Of a stretch of DNA of 64,000 nucleotides, positions 47,703 to 59,412 are shown piece by piece (position 1 is the stretch's first letter; each line of letters starts with the position of its first letter). Location: positions 2,639,805-2,703,804 of the forward strand of contig JADCRB010000056.1 of NCBI GenBank assembly GCA_021464245.1, read 5' to 3'. The translations under genes and the position numbers were made by a program. Under the pieces are notes generated by a model. The model did no database searches. It was not told the origin of the DNA and saw only the letters and a program-made list of their open reading frames with translations. This DNA comes from Carallia brachiata. Lineage: Eukaryota > Streptophyta > Magnoliopsida > Malpighiales > Rhizophoraceae.

Positions 47703-48621
47703 GGTACTACTTCCAGCGTCTGAAATATCCCACCAAACAATACCAGCTACGAAGCTAATCGTTAGTTTCTTTTATTCAGTTGCTTCTCTTATGAACTTCG
47801 ATCAGACAGGATCATTGGCAGCTTAAAGTTTTAGCTTTTTGCTTTTTACCACCCAGAAGTCGTTTGCGCTACAGGGATATGCTTGAGAAGCTGACGTCCA
47901 GAGTAGTTCTTGGGACCTTTTGAGAGGATTCAACGATAGAAAAGAAGGATAAAATACTCACTTCTTTGTACATCAGTAAACAGTACAGGCTTGAGGGTCG
48001 GATACACCCATTTTAGTACATAGTCTTTAGTTCTCATTTGTGCCTTATTCCCAATCTTGCGAGGCAATGACGTTGGATTATTAGGTATATCTTTCCAGTG
48101 TTACCACCCACAGTCGCAATTCTGTGAAAGAACTCCTATTGGCTAAGCACGTCACTTGTTGTTTTGTCGTCTCCACTGCTAGGCTGTTAAATCCGGATAG
48201 GCTCATCTATCCGTGTGATTACCAGATAACTTAGAGTCGACTGGGATGTGATGCATTTGCTATGCGCCGGGTGAAAAAACTGGCTACTTGCCTGATTAAC
48301 GGAACCCATACTGATTTTGTATTTACAAAATTACAACAAAACACACTGGCTACACAAAGCGCAGGCATTACAATTTACAAAACATTGCTAGAACAGGAGG
48401 CAGAAAGCACCAAAAAAAGCATCAATATTCACATTTTATAATGTTAAAAAGGGTATATAAGCGGTGCTCCAGTAACCACAATTACAGAAGAAGATTGTCT
48501 ATAAAGAAGGGGAAAAAAAAACCCTCTTGTTATCTAATGTTAGTATAAACCAAGATTGCGCCTTCATCCATGTCAAGAAAAATGGATACAAGGGCTACAT
48601 CAAGGGTCAACAACATCATCT
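47703..48621. other. End of the array and 3' flank of the GATA gene
   Basis: Similarity to the C flank ends near 48260. The rest is the downstream side of the minus-strand GATA gene. No gene seen. Confidence 0.5.
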
Positions 48622-51600
48622 CTAAGTCCCGGGCCAATCTGTCCCAATGTCGGAATCATCAACGTCAACCTGTAAGTTGGTTGCCGTAAGCTAAGCTGTA
48701 ACTACGAATAAGTTTTTAACATAGATGACGGATAAGGTTAGTCTTCAACATGCTTCAATTCAAGGCACTAAGAAACCACTACCTGATCATCAAAAGTCTC
48801 GGGGATCTCAAATTCTGAACCTGAAACATTTCCAAGCTCGTCCAAAGTTTCCTGGAAGTCCTGGTACATCATACAGGAAAATTGAGACTCTTAAGGACTT
48901 TTTTCAGTGCATTCTTTTCCCATGTACCACAAAACAGATTTGGTACACTCTTTTATCTGATGTTTTGCACTGTTAAGGACTTTTTTCAAATAACACGGAA
49001 TGGTGTCACTCACTCCTACAGGCAAGTACTATGCATCTATTAACCGAATGTCAATGGGACTGTTAAACATATAAAGCATCCCTTTGCCAAAATCTCTATT
49101 TATTCACTAAAAAATTTAAAAACAGAAACAGAGAGGTAAAGAATTCCACAAGCTGGATAACTGCATGGTTGAAACTGTATATTACCTCCTCATCAAGGTT
49201 GAGGGATGAATTATCCACACACATGGGCAAAGCATCAGTAATAATTTCATCAGTTTCCAGCAAGTCCTACACACAAGACCAGCAAATGTGGTAACTGGAA
49301 AAAAAAAGCAAATCCTAGCACAGAGATTTTGATCATCAAAAGGGAAGTTATCTTCCTCAGCAAAAGAGAACAGCTTGCTCCCTGTCACATGTATGTAATC
49401 TCCTAAATTGCATTGTGTCACCAAGGTAAGCAACCTTTCTGAGCCGACTATTTTTCAAAAATTCTATCAAATAGTTTCAATTTCTGAACTCCAAAAAGCA
49501 GATTAAAAATTCACACAGCACGACCACTTGCCACATACATAAAAGGAGAACAATGTTCTAAGAAAATTTGTTTTCCAATATCATGACAAAAGATATAGAA
49601 TCTTGCCAAAGCAAATATGCCCATAATCAAATATCACTTCATCCGAAAGTGCTAAATCATTCCTGCAAGTAATGCAAATCGATGTACCTCCTCATTTGGC
49701 CTTAGAGAATGTTCAGAATCCAATACCAAAGGCTTAGTCTCTTCTGGGCTTTCCTGATGAATGAAAAACGTAGAACCAAATAAGTCATGCCAGAGCTCAG
49801 CATCAGTGTGATATAAAATCAACACTGTATCTATTGTTCAGAAAGAATCACTTGAGATAGAACCACCCCACCAATCATAACCAAACACAGAAGTGACAGC
49901 ATAAGAGATCTTAAAAGTGTTTTTGCACCTCAGCAAAACCAGATTGTTTTTTGCTTCTCATACACGTTGCCAATCATAGGATACATTATATTATACATCC
50001 TTGCATTACTAAAAACAAAAAGAATATGATACCTCTTCATCCTGGTTAGCATAATCATTTTCTCGTTCCATTGTTGATGGCTTAACGTCAGGAGTTCCCT
50101 GAAACAAAAGAAGAGCTGTCAATTTAACTGCTTCCCATTCATAGGACATAAATATGCCTCCAAAAATTACCTGCATGCAAAATACAGTTTCATAATAAAT
50201 ATGCCCCGTATAAAGGGAGGGAAGCAGGAGAATGGATGCAAGGAATGACTTAGATTGTTAACTGTTGCACCAGAAAGAACACCGAGTGAGTTGCTCAAGA
50301 TACATACTGGCCCATTTTGATCAGAAGAACTATGCCTCCCGCCTTTGGTGAGATCTCTTAAGGTTCCCTTAAGCCAGAAAACATAGGAAAATCTAAGTCA
50401 AACAAAGGAAATCTCATTGATATTGAGTTATAACATCCTGTAACAACGTTTTATCATTAGCTAATCACAACTTTCCCCATCAATAACTTTTTATAAGTAA
50501 AGATGAAATCTGAACATAACAGTAAACAACAAGAGATGTCACTATCCAAAAGAAAAGTGTATATGAGTAGGGAACACCAATAAAAGGGCATGAATACATG
50601 AATTTTTGTGCATAGTGTTAAATAGGATGACCAGAAAAGGAACTTCTTCTTCTCTGGAAACAGAAAAGAGAAAAAAATTCAAAAGCCATTTATCAGAGGA
50701 AGAATAAAAAGGGCATGAAGTTTCGATGCCTTAATTTTATAATATAGTATGAATATAAGTTCAACACCAGTAATCTACCTTATTTGCCCACATCAGGCCA
50801 CAAGCGTTGCAGAGAGTTCTTGGACCAGCTGGTCCTCGACGCATTGCCGGAGTAGCATTCTCACTAATACCACAATGTTGACATGCACGTGGACTTTAAC
50901 ACATGCAGAAACGTGTGATAACAAAAGAAAATCACACATCAGCTTAAAAAGGCGTATTATAAGACGAAGCATATCATCCTCATACAATTTGCAGCTAATT
51001 AATTGAACAAAAAGCACAAAAAAAAAAAAAAAAGAACAGAGACAAAAACAAGCTTCAACTCACATAGATTCACGATGAACAGTTCCATTGCTTGGTTCCC
51101 ACTTGCCGTAATCTGTGTTGTCAGGCTCTTTCAATGATGCAAACTGTCCATTCTTACGATGCATCCTGGCAGAAACATCAGTCTCCAAGATCAATAATTA
51201 CTTTTAGATGCTGAATTGCGGGATTAGAGAAAGTTCTTGAATAGACCATAAGCACACAAATACGTGCACAAAAAAATTGATGAAATGGTTGTGATTATGT
51301 GTAGCCTCATCAAAGTACTTCAAAATTAATAATCCTCTACATATATCCAGTCCCATATTTCTCAACATATTTGAAGCCTAATCAAAATTAAACTGACTAC
51401 TTGCTCCTGTCACACTACAAAAACAACCCTGCATAAACCAAAATCAATGCAGCATAAAATCACTTTCAACGACATCATGAAGATGTGAAAAAACCTTTTA
51501 TCATATCATGTTCATTCTGCCCCATACCTCTCTGCAACCTCTTTCCGGCAAGTGTATCGAATTTTCTTTTGAAAGCATCTGTCTTTCCGCTTTTCACGGA

Positions 51601-52255
51601 ACCTTAAAAGTGAGGCAATTCTTTGTGAAATCTTTGACCCTCGTGACATATCATCAATACTCTAAGAAAAGTATGGAAAACAATTCACAGTATCAGATAC
51701 AAGTTGACAGAAAAATTACCAAAGAAGATTGAAGCATGCTTCCAATAGAAGAAATACCATGGAATTCTGCTGCAGCAGAAATTCAGAAGTTGGAACACTA
51801 CCAGTAGGAGTATCCGCCCCTTCCAAAAGTAACAGCACTGCTTGCACCTATCACATGCATCAAAACCAGGCTCATGAAGACACAACAAAAAAGATAAAAT
51901 AAAATAAAATAACAACAAAAATTTGAAGATATGAAGATCATTTCAGCAAAACCCCACTCGAAATCAAAATCATCCAAAAAGAACATAATAAAAGCATGAA
52001 GTCAATGACACAAAGAATGCCCATGTGACCATTCAAACTACTTGAACTTCTCATTTCACTGAAACAATAAAAATCAAAAGATCAATAATTCAATTTCGTT
52101 TTCCTCCAAATCACTTGATAACCAACAAGGGATTTTCAATCCAACTACAAGATAACCAGAAACAGAAAAGAATCCAACTCTACAAGAAGCAAAACGCTGC
52201 AGCATGCATCACAAAACATTGAAATCATCTTACTGCTCAATCTAAAAACGTCTAC

Positions 52256-52297
<42 letters not shown>

Positions 52298-52810
52298 CAC
52301 ACACACACAAAAACACACAGAGATAGAGAGAGAACCACGAGGCTCAGCTGGCTTAAAAGGTTCGATTCCGGGTGAGAGATCCCAGGATTGAATCCTATTC
52401 AATCCAGTTAAAGTAGTAGAGTTAAACTTACAGTTCGCTGCGGTAAAAAATTCCGCAGCCATCCGCGGTCTGGGCACAAGTCCCAATGCTCCTACTTTCC
52501 AATTTTTTACAACAAAAAACTAAAAAAGGAAAGAGAGAGAGAAAGAGATAGGAACCCTAACCTTCTGAGGTGTGACAGCAGGGAAAACATAGACCTCGCC
52601 TTCAAAGGCGATGGTCAGCTCACCGGTGCGACTGGCCGGCTGTACCATTTTAACATTACCACTCCCGTTACTCCTGTGCGCAATCATCGACTTCATTTGC
52701 GCCACTTCTTCGCCTCCGTCGACGAGCGCCGCCCCCCTCCGCAAGCGAACACCCTCCTCCTCCTCCTCGTAACTTCTCCCTTTCAGCGGCTGCGAATTCA
52801 CCGTCTCCAT
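48622..52810 (-). CDS. Class III GATA transcription factor with TIFY, CCT and GATA zinc finger
   Basis: Eleven exons on the minus strand: 52810-52562, 51847-51758, 51661-51528, 51165-51064, 50893-50779, 50367-50308, 50098-50033, 49753-49688, 49266-49186, 48851-48783, 48669-48622. They give 359 residues in frame. Domains in order: an acidic N-terminus; TIFY region ([20 protein letters not shown], continuing AVLLLLEG, residues ~65-95); CCT domain ([20 protein letters not shown], then [20 protein letters not shown], ~125-165); a GATA finger CQHC-x20-CNAC of the plant C-x2-C-x20-C-x2-C type (~195-225); and a long acidic tail split over six small exons. Known members (ZML type) are nuclear regulators linked to light and cryptochrome signalling. 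The TIFY loop is altered: family members usually have LLGGRE..G, here [10 protein letters not shown]. The gene looks intact. Confidence 0.93.
52259..52316 (+). repeat. CT/CA compound microsatellite in GATA intron 1
   Basis: (CT)14 runs into (CA)n at 52259-52316. Directly next to it lies the SINE-like sequence, a common arrangement for retroposon tails or insertion sites. Confidence 0.9.
52335..52505 (+). mobile_element. SINE-like sequence in GATA intron 1, close to the exon 1 donor
   Basis: AGGCTCAGCTGG (52340-52351) matches box A at 11 of 12 positions and GGTTCGATTCC (52359-52369) matches box B perfectly, though they are only about 8 nt apart, closer than in a tRNA. The body is unusually GC-rich for an intron (CGCAGCCATCCGCGGTCTGG). 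It is not related to SINE family 1. Ends are uncertain. Confidence 0.4.
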
Positions 52811-53214
52811 TCAACTCAAATCATTACAGAACAAAGCAAAACCTCTCTCTTAGTTCTTTCTCTCCCACACTCTTTGAAAAATTTAGCTCCAGAAATTGAC
52901 CGAAATTGACTTGAAAATTTTCAGGTAGCTATAGAATAGGACTTAATGATAATAAATATAATAATATAACTATGATTACTATATAAGTATATATCAACTT
53001 ATTATTTTTATCAATTTTATCTATTCATACTAATAATCTTTTTGTTTTTTTTTAATTTAATCAAAATTTTTCATTAAAAAAATGGATTTGATGCTGCTAT
53101 TCATCATCTTTTCTCTCTGTTTCTTTTCTAGAAATGACAAAAAATGGGCCAAAGTGAGCAAGCACGGAGGAGAGAGAAAGAGGAAGAAAGAGCGGCCAAG
53201 GATTTCCGTTTTTT
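52811..53214. other. 5' flank of the GATA gene
   Basis: CT-rich leader sequence to about 52910, then AT-rich DNA. Nothing else is supported. Confidence 0.5.
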
Positions 53215-53720
53215 TTTTTACTAAAATTTTAAACTAATACCTAACTTTAGAATTAAAATTTAATTATAAATAAAATATTTTTTTTAATAAAATCAGTCTC
53301 TAATATATTTACTGTATAATAATTTAATATTTTTTATTATATAACTGTTTAATTTATTAAAAAATATATAATTTGTTCATTGTGTTATTAGATCACTTCT
53401 TAATAAAATGTTATATCAATAAAAATATGATAATATAATATTTTTTCTTAATTTTTTTTATTTTTCTCTATTTTAGAATAAAATAAAATATAATATAATA
53501 TAATATAATAATATTATATTTTTAATAATACTACATTCTATTAAAAAATATTTTAACAGATAATATAATTCTTAATAAATTAAATAATTAGATAATAAAA
53601 AAATATTAAATTATTTTACAATGAAAATGTTGGAAACTGATTTTACTAAAAAAAATTATGTCTATAATTTGATCTTAACTTAAACGTTAACTATTAATTT
53701 AAGATTTTCGCTTTTTTTAT
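53215..53720. mobile_element. Fold-back MITE upstream of the GATA gene
   Basis: The two halves are imperfect inverted copies. For example, TAATAAAATCAGTCTCTAAT ... ATAATTTAATATTTTTTATT on the left matches, on the minus strand of the right half, TAGTAAAATCAGTTTCCAAC ... ATAATTTAATATTTTTTTAT. Arms are roughly 170 bp with a central AT-rich loop containing (ATATA)n. No target-site duplication was identified. Unrelated in sequence to the element at 9935. Confidence 0.6.
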
Positions 53721-54615
53721 TTTAATTTAATATTTTTTTATTTATAAATAAAAAAATAAATATCAATTTTTTTAATTTTTATTTTCCTAGTGGGACCATC
53801 GGAGGAATCAAACTTCATTGCGAGGATGCGTGTCGCTCACTCGCTTGATGCTTGAGAGTCAATGCACGTTGCTTCTCCTTTGACATGAGATCGGGGGTTG
53901 CGTGTAGTATTCATCTGTTGGGCTTGGGCCCATCCTCGAGTAGGATTTTTCCATTTAAGCCCTAAATAATATCTTTTGCTCAAACAGAGACCAAAAAAAA
54001 AAAAAATCTTATATAATGCAGGCTATTGCCACCCATTTTGACCAAAAAAAAAAAAAAAATCTTAAAAATATCTTCTTCCATTGCAGGAAGGAGCGAAGGA
54101 TACTTTTATCCTAGTTTATGATATATATATATATATACATACATACATACGGTAGTGGAATTAAACTTTAAATTATAATTTAAATTTAATTATCAGTTGA
54201 AATTATATTAGAGAGAGTTGTTATCGAGTAAATTTAATTATGTCCTAATCTTATTGTATGAATGTACAATAATTATTATTTTTAATTAAGGTTACAACTG
54301 TTTATATAATCAATCCAATAATAATTATTCTGTTATTCAAATTAATTTTGTTAAAAAAAATAAAAATAATATTCAACAGACTCAATTAGAAAAAATACAA
54401 TCGTAATACAAAACAATGAGAGCAAACATAACCTTAATATTTTGCCGGCCCCACTATTGAACTTGACAGATCTTAAGCCCACCTCCGTCACACAGATCTG
54501 ACACCATAACCACTCTCCACCTCTGTAGCAGGACTCGGCCTATCAAATGTGGAGAGGCTCTAAAATGGGGCCATAAAACGGATGTACCCCGCCGTTGAAT
54601 AAAAAAAAAAAAAAA
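53721..54615. other. Gene-free stretch
   Basis: Holds A runs (53995, 54043), an AT/ACAT simple repeat (54120-54152) and a less AT-rich piece at 54450-54600 with no open frame of note. Confidence 0.5.
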
Positions 54616-54617
54616 AA

Positions 54618-55077
54618 TTAAGGTTGTCAGAATTAAATTAATTATTAAATTAATAATATTAATGAATTAAAATTTAACCAGTCGAATTAATATTTAAATT
54701 AGTATTTAATAATATATATATGTTAAAAGTAATTAACATAATAATAATAATTATAAATAATGATTAAATATTAATTTTTTCAATTTTAAGAATAAAATTA
54801 AAAATTTTAATAGATTTAAGATTAAATTGAACTTTTTAATTAATTTAGTACTTAAACTATAATGTACGTAATATTTCGAATCAAATTATAATTTATAAAT
54901 TTTTTATTTTTATAGAACCGGTTCTATCAGTCTGATTTTCACTAATTTTAACTGATTTTAACCGATTTTTTTCAGTCCAGTTCACTCCTCAAAATTTATT
55001 TAAACTGTCCCAAATTCCAATTCAACCGGTACGATCAATTAGCACAGACCGATTTTCACAACAACGGTACATAATGG
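54618..55077 (-). mobile_element. Dispersed 'GTTGT family' element, copy 3
   Basis: Inverted relative to the copies at 12760 and 29612. Read on the minus strand it starts GTTGTGAAAATCGGTCTGTG and ends TTTAATTCTGACAACC, with the same internal order of phrases. It ends about 110 bp before the ATG of the Costars gene and so lies in that gene's promoter or leader. Confidence 0.65.
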
Positions 55078-55183
55078 GATAAGAAACAGTAACAAGAAAG
55101 ACATTCCACTATCTGGATAAAAAAAAAAAAAAAAAAAAAAGACATTCCATTATTTTTTCAAGGAGTAAGGGAAAAAAAAAATC

Positions 55184-57653
55184 ATGAACGTGGAAGAGGA
55201 GGTGGAGCGACTTAAAGAAGAAATCCAAAGACTGGGCAAGATCCAGCCTGATGGTTCTTACAAGGTAATTCCCTACTCAATTTAACATTAGTGATATCTG
55301 GGTCAGTTTCGATCTGGGCGTAGATTTTACTGGCCAATCTATCAATCAATGGCAAGATGGATCCTTGGAATTGATACATTCTTGATTCTTGGATATATTC
55401 ATATAACTGAATCTTAAACAGTTCTTTAACTGTCATGTTTGTTTGTTTTTTTTTTTTCTCTTTTTCAGAATCTGACGATTTTATGTTATGATTTATGTTG
55501 TGCTTTTGATTCTTGAACACTTCCAAGTCAATGTTTCCCTTTCTTCTGGGCCTTCATATTTTTATGTCTTGGCATATTTTGTTCCCAGATGTTTTGTGAA
55601 AATGCTGTCATTCCAATTGATCACATTCTACGGGTGAAGTGGTGGGCTTTCTCCATCTTTTGTGTATAAGCTGTGGATATACGGAGATCTATAATTGAAC
55701 CTTCATGCTCATAGAATAGCAAAAATACAGTAATTTTGCTTAATGTAGACTGACCATCTTTGGAATCCGACTAGTAGGAAAACGATTTTGTGATATCAAT
55801 GAAAGTGATACCAAGATGGCATATTAGACTTTAGGTGCAACAGGCACCCTTCGTGGAGAAGAAACCAATAACCAGATTCCTATATCGTGTCATCAGGATG
55901 CAAGATCTGAGGGAGAAATCTCCAGTTGTAGACTCGGGTCACTGCAGATCCATGTTATCTCATCTCAAAGATGGGAGCTTTAGATAGGCATTGAACTAAA
56001 CCATTATACGTACGACTTTATGATGGATCACTGCGATTTTTTTGCTTCCGTTTAAAAGCGTTTCAGTCTGCCACTTGATCGTGGTAGGCAAAATGTATGC
56101 CAATCTATGTTTCTATATATTGCCACTTCTGGGCATGGCGATTTTCGTGTTTAGGTTTTCACTTTTGTGTAGAAAGCAAAGGTGTCAAACCATTGCATTG
56201 TGACCATTATAGTAGATGACATTTGCTGGCTTAACAAGGTATGGGAGCCCCCTGCTGGAGATGCACTATAAATTTGTCTGTTAGTTTTTTTGTAACTCTC
56301 TTTTCTGTTACCCTTGGAATCTCTTCATCTTCACATAATTTGTTTCACCTTATTTACTTAGTTCAATTCAACAAGGTCAAGAGAATAACTCATGATGCTG
56401 GTCAAAGCATGATCTTCTGTCACTTTATTAAAATTAAAGAAATTTCAGCTCCAGATATGATATCATTTTTATTAGGTGCAAGAATCATCTACATTCCATG
56501 TCTGGTGATTAAATACACATGGCAAGTGGGAACCTGCAATTTATAGATAGTTGTTTTAATCGCAGTCCTGGGCAACATATTGCATATCAAAAAAAATATG
56601 ATTGCAGCAAACCAATCACAACATGTTGGCATTTAGAAAAGTAAAATAAACTCAAATGTATGAATTGATTATCTGTTATTTACTTTTGACTAGCCATTAG
56701 TGAGATATCCACTTTTCTGGATTGCACAAGAGGGATTCTATCACAGTTGCTTGAGAAAGTACAAGCAATCGCTTCAATCACCCAAGGCTATGGCCTTCAT
56801 AGAAGTGCACTTCCCTGCATCCTCTGTTTTGTAGCTTTATGACCTTCCTCATTTTGATTCAGAGATATCAATAATACATTATATTACTAGGAAATCAAAT
56901 CAACAATGAGTTAACCTCTGTCATCAGTATAATTCAGGCATTCCAATTTCATATGTTGTTTTTGAGGCCATGAGGTACTCTTTAGGTCAGATAGGCTTGA
57001 ACATGATAATGCGTATCATAATGCCAATCATTCACTTATGTCCTAGGGTGTAATTACTCTGATTCTTGCTTTCCTTATTTGTAAGTTCTATGTGCAAAAT
57101 GTGCATATTGGATGTAAAATTAGTGCTGAGAAATTGAATGTTGGTTGTCAAAGGACAATATAAACGCACCAACTGGGATGGATGGATGGTTCAAATTGGT
57201 GTTTTGTTGGTTTTGATTCTTGTGAAGTACTGAAGACCTATATAAGGAGAAGTGAAGCATTAGATTTCCACTTGATATCCCTAACATGTAGCGGAGGAAA
57301 CCTTTTCTTCACAATCTACATTGAGGAAACCTGTCATTTTCCTGATAGATTTGTCATACAAAGTTGTTCCCATCCTGTACACAATTGATTGTAATTTTGC
57401 ATTTTGCAATTCTGTAGTCATTTGTTACTGCTTTATGCTTGTTTTGTAGGTCACATTTGGTGTCCTGTTCAATGATGATCGGTGTGCAAACATATTTGAA
57501 GCACTGGTTGGAACGCTAAGAGCAGCAAAGAAGCGTAAACTTGTCACTTATGATGGTGAGCTACTGCTGCAGGGAGTGCACGATAATGTGGAAATCACTC
57601 TCAAGCCAACATCTATGCCCACAGGACCATCAGCACATCCTGTAGAGAAGTAA
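55184..57653 (+). CDS. Costars family protein (ABRACL-like)
   Basis: Two exons, 55184-55264 and 57450-57653, joined in phase 0 across a 2.2-kb intron, giving 94 residues. The sequence matches plant Costars proteins along its whole length: MNVEEEVERLKEEIQRLG, DGSYK, then VTFGVLFNDDRCANIFEALV and GTLRAAKKRKLVTYDGELLL, QGVHDNVEITLKP. The fold is a winged helix related to the Costars domain of STARS/ABRA; in animals and Dictyostelium the protein affects actin dynamics, and the plant role is not established. The C-terminus (PTSMPTGPSAHPVEK) is somewhat longer than usual. No odd codons or breaks; no other gene is seen inside the intron. Confidence 0.95.
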
Positions 57654-57936
57654 CAAATTTGGTTTTGCTGCTAGCTACTAGTGTTCTGCTATCTGTCGGG
57701 TTATTTGATTAATGTAATTGTGTGTTTTGGCAACTTGTGTTTATCTTCATGCAATTTCTGGATGAAAGTAAAAATTTACGACGAAGCATCAAATGTGACT
57801 TGGGTTATATTTGTCTCGTTATTTTCTATTCTATTTGTTTCTAATTTGTTATACCTTCTTAGCTTTTTGTTTCGAAGAGCCAGCGTTTGCATTTTGTGAC
57901 TCCATGAGAATGTGACTTGAATCTTCTGTCTATGAA

Positions 57937-58135
57937 ATGAAGTTGTGCAGCTTCCAGGCAACCATGTTGCTTGTCTTGGCTCTAGCCACACGTTCTTCTA
58001 TTACACCCTGGCGTGTGTGCATCAACCACGCAATGAGCCGAGACCGTGCACTCTTTTGCTCACTGCGCCTCAACGGACGATGGTCTTGGCAACCATCGGA
58101 TTACGGCAAGCCATGTGTTAAGCACTAAGCCTGAG
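57937..58135 (+). pseudogene. S-protein homologue (SPH) copy 1, frameshifted and truncated
   Basis: The first ~37 codons give a signal peptide (MKLCSFQATMLLVLALATRS) and the block SITPWRVCINHAMS, shared almost exactly with the intact gene at 59413. At the TTTT run before GCTCACTGC one extra base moves the frame. The family sequence (FAHC....DDGLGNHRIT) continues in another frame for ~20 codons, then similarity ends near 58115. The open frame reads on to a stop at 58126-58128 with unrelated residues. A dead, 3'-truncated member of the cluster. Confidence 0.75.
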
Positions 58136-58329
58136 GATTTCTAGGCACTAGCGCGGTTTCCTCTTCTGTTATTCTCTTTTGGATAAGCAGAGGAATAATT
58201 AGTGTATATTATGGTGTGATGAGACTGCAGAGAGAAATAAAAAAATAAAACCAATTTATATCATCAATTTTAAAGCAATGCTTGTACGATCATCAATGTA
58301 GGAGAAGTATAATAAAATTTTGTTACCAT

Positions 58330-58465
58330 TTTTTTTTTATCAGCCAGCCTATTGGCTAGGGGAGCTGCCTAAGGAGGAGGGGTGGGGGAAGGTGAAGAAC
58401 CAGGCAGGGTTCGGAGCAACAAGCTCCAACCAGTCGGCCAACAGCCCGACCTCACCTAAAATATA
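58330..58465 (-). mobile_element. Retroposon-like fragment ending in an A tract
   Basis: On the minus strand GGTCGGGCTGTTGGCCGACT ... GGCAGCTCCCCTAGCCAATA, then GGCTGGCTGATAAAAAAAA. It is GC-rich against its surroundings and ends in an A-tail, which suggests the 3' end of a SINE or LINE. No domain can be read. Confidence 0.35.
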
Positions 58466-58638
58466 TATATCTATATATATATAATTTTGATACTTTCTTG
58501 AACCACACCACAAGTCCATTTTCAATATTTATTCCCACATATTAAAAAAAAAAAAAAAAACCGGCCTTGCCATATACTGTGGTCTTCTTTTTTAGTAATA
58601 AAAATAGTAGTGGAGTGAACAACTACTGTATAACGGAG

Positions 58639-58935
58639 TATACTGTAGTTTCTAAATATTTCTGGACATGAATTTCCAGTCCACATTAACAAAGACCAAA
58701 TACTCCATGCTTTTGGTCCGAACCAACATGGCTTCAGTGAGACCCATATACAATACCGCGCAATAGCAGAGTTGTTGGCCCAGCATAACTATATACTGTG
58801 GGCTTCGAAATATGTTTTGGACCTGAATTTCCAGTCCACACGAACAAAAATCAAATACTCTATGCTTTTTGGTCCAAGCCAGCATGGGCTTCATTGAGAC
58901 CCAAAAACAATATCAGTAGCATAAGTGTTGTCCGA
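58639..58935 (+). repeat. ~153-bp tandem duplication between SPH copies
   Basis: Two units start at TATACTGTAGTTTCTAAATA (58639) and TATACTGTGGGCTTCGAAAT (58792). They share GGAC.TGAATTTCCAGTCC, TCCATGCTTTTGGTCC/TCTATGCTTTTTGGTCC and TGGCTTCA.TGAGACCCA, about 80-85% alike. No coding meaning; the minus-strand open frame across it is a by-product of the repeat. Confidence 0.8.
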
Positions 58936-59412
58936 CATGCAGAATATGTGTTGAAATAGACCAAGTGCTTAACTCAACTGGTCCATACGCTGAAATTAAA
59001 TGGGTTTCGGTCATGGCAAACTTTTAACTTAAAAGTTGGTAATTCTTCAAGAAACTTGTATCCAAGCTGGGCCCAACAAATCTCCGTTGCCATCCAGACA
59101 TTTCTAGCGAGGGACAGCACATAATGACCTTGGCATCTATGATCCAAGTATCTAACAACTACCAATTTGGTTATTCTCCAATCACTAGGATTCCTGAATG
59201 AAATCAGAGAGGCTTCCCTTCTCATGCGTGAAAAAAAATACTTGGTTCAGAAAGAATACAAATTTAGGAATAAAATGAATAAATGGCATCAATCTCGAGC
59301 AATGGCCGTACCACTATGTCACATAGCCATATTCTTTTTAGGCCGACATGATAACAAAGAAATAAAAGGGCAGAGAAATAAGCCTTTAAAATCGTGCAGA
59401 GCCATAATAAAG

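Larger units (their letters stand above)
24060..48270 (+). repeat. Four-unit tandem array of a GT47 exostosin-like gene
   Basis: Genes start at 24678 (A), 31878 (B), 37977 (C) and 44429 (D), spacings about 7.2, 6.1 and 6.5 kb. The units share promoter, leader, six exons, introns, about 1.5 kb downstream, and (B-D) the upstream spacer. The array starts at the phrase CATCCGGAAAGTAAAGGG and ends near 48260, where similarity to the other units stops after TGATGCATTTGC. Unit lengths differ by insertions and deletions: a 900-bp and a 490-bp insertion after A, a 660-bp deletion after A, a replaced segment after B, a SINE before D. Similarity extends through introns and spacers, so whole units were duplicated by unequal exchange, not by retrotransposition. 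Confidence 0.9.
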
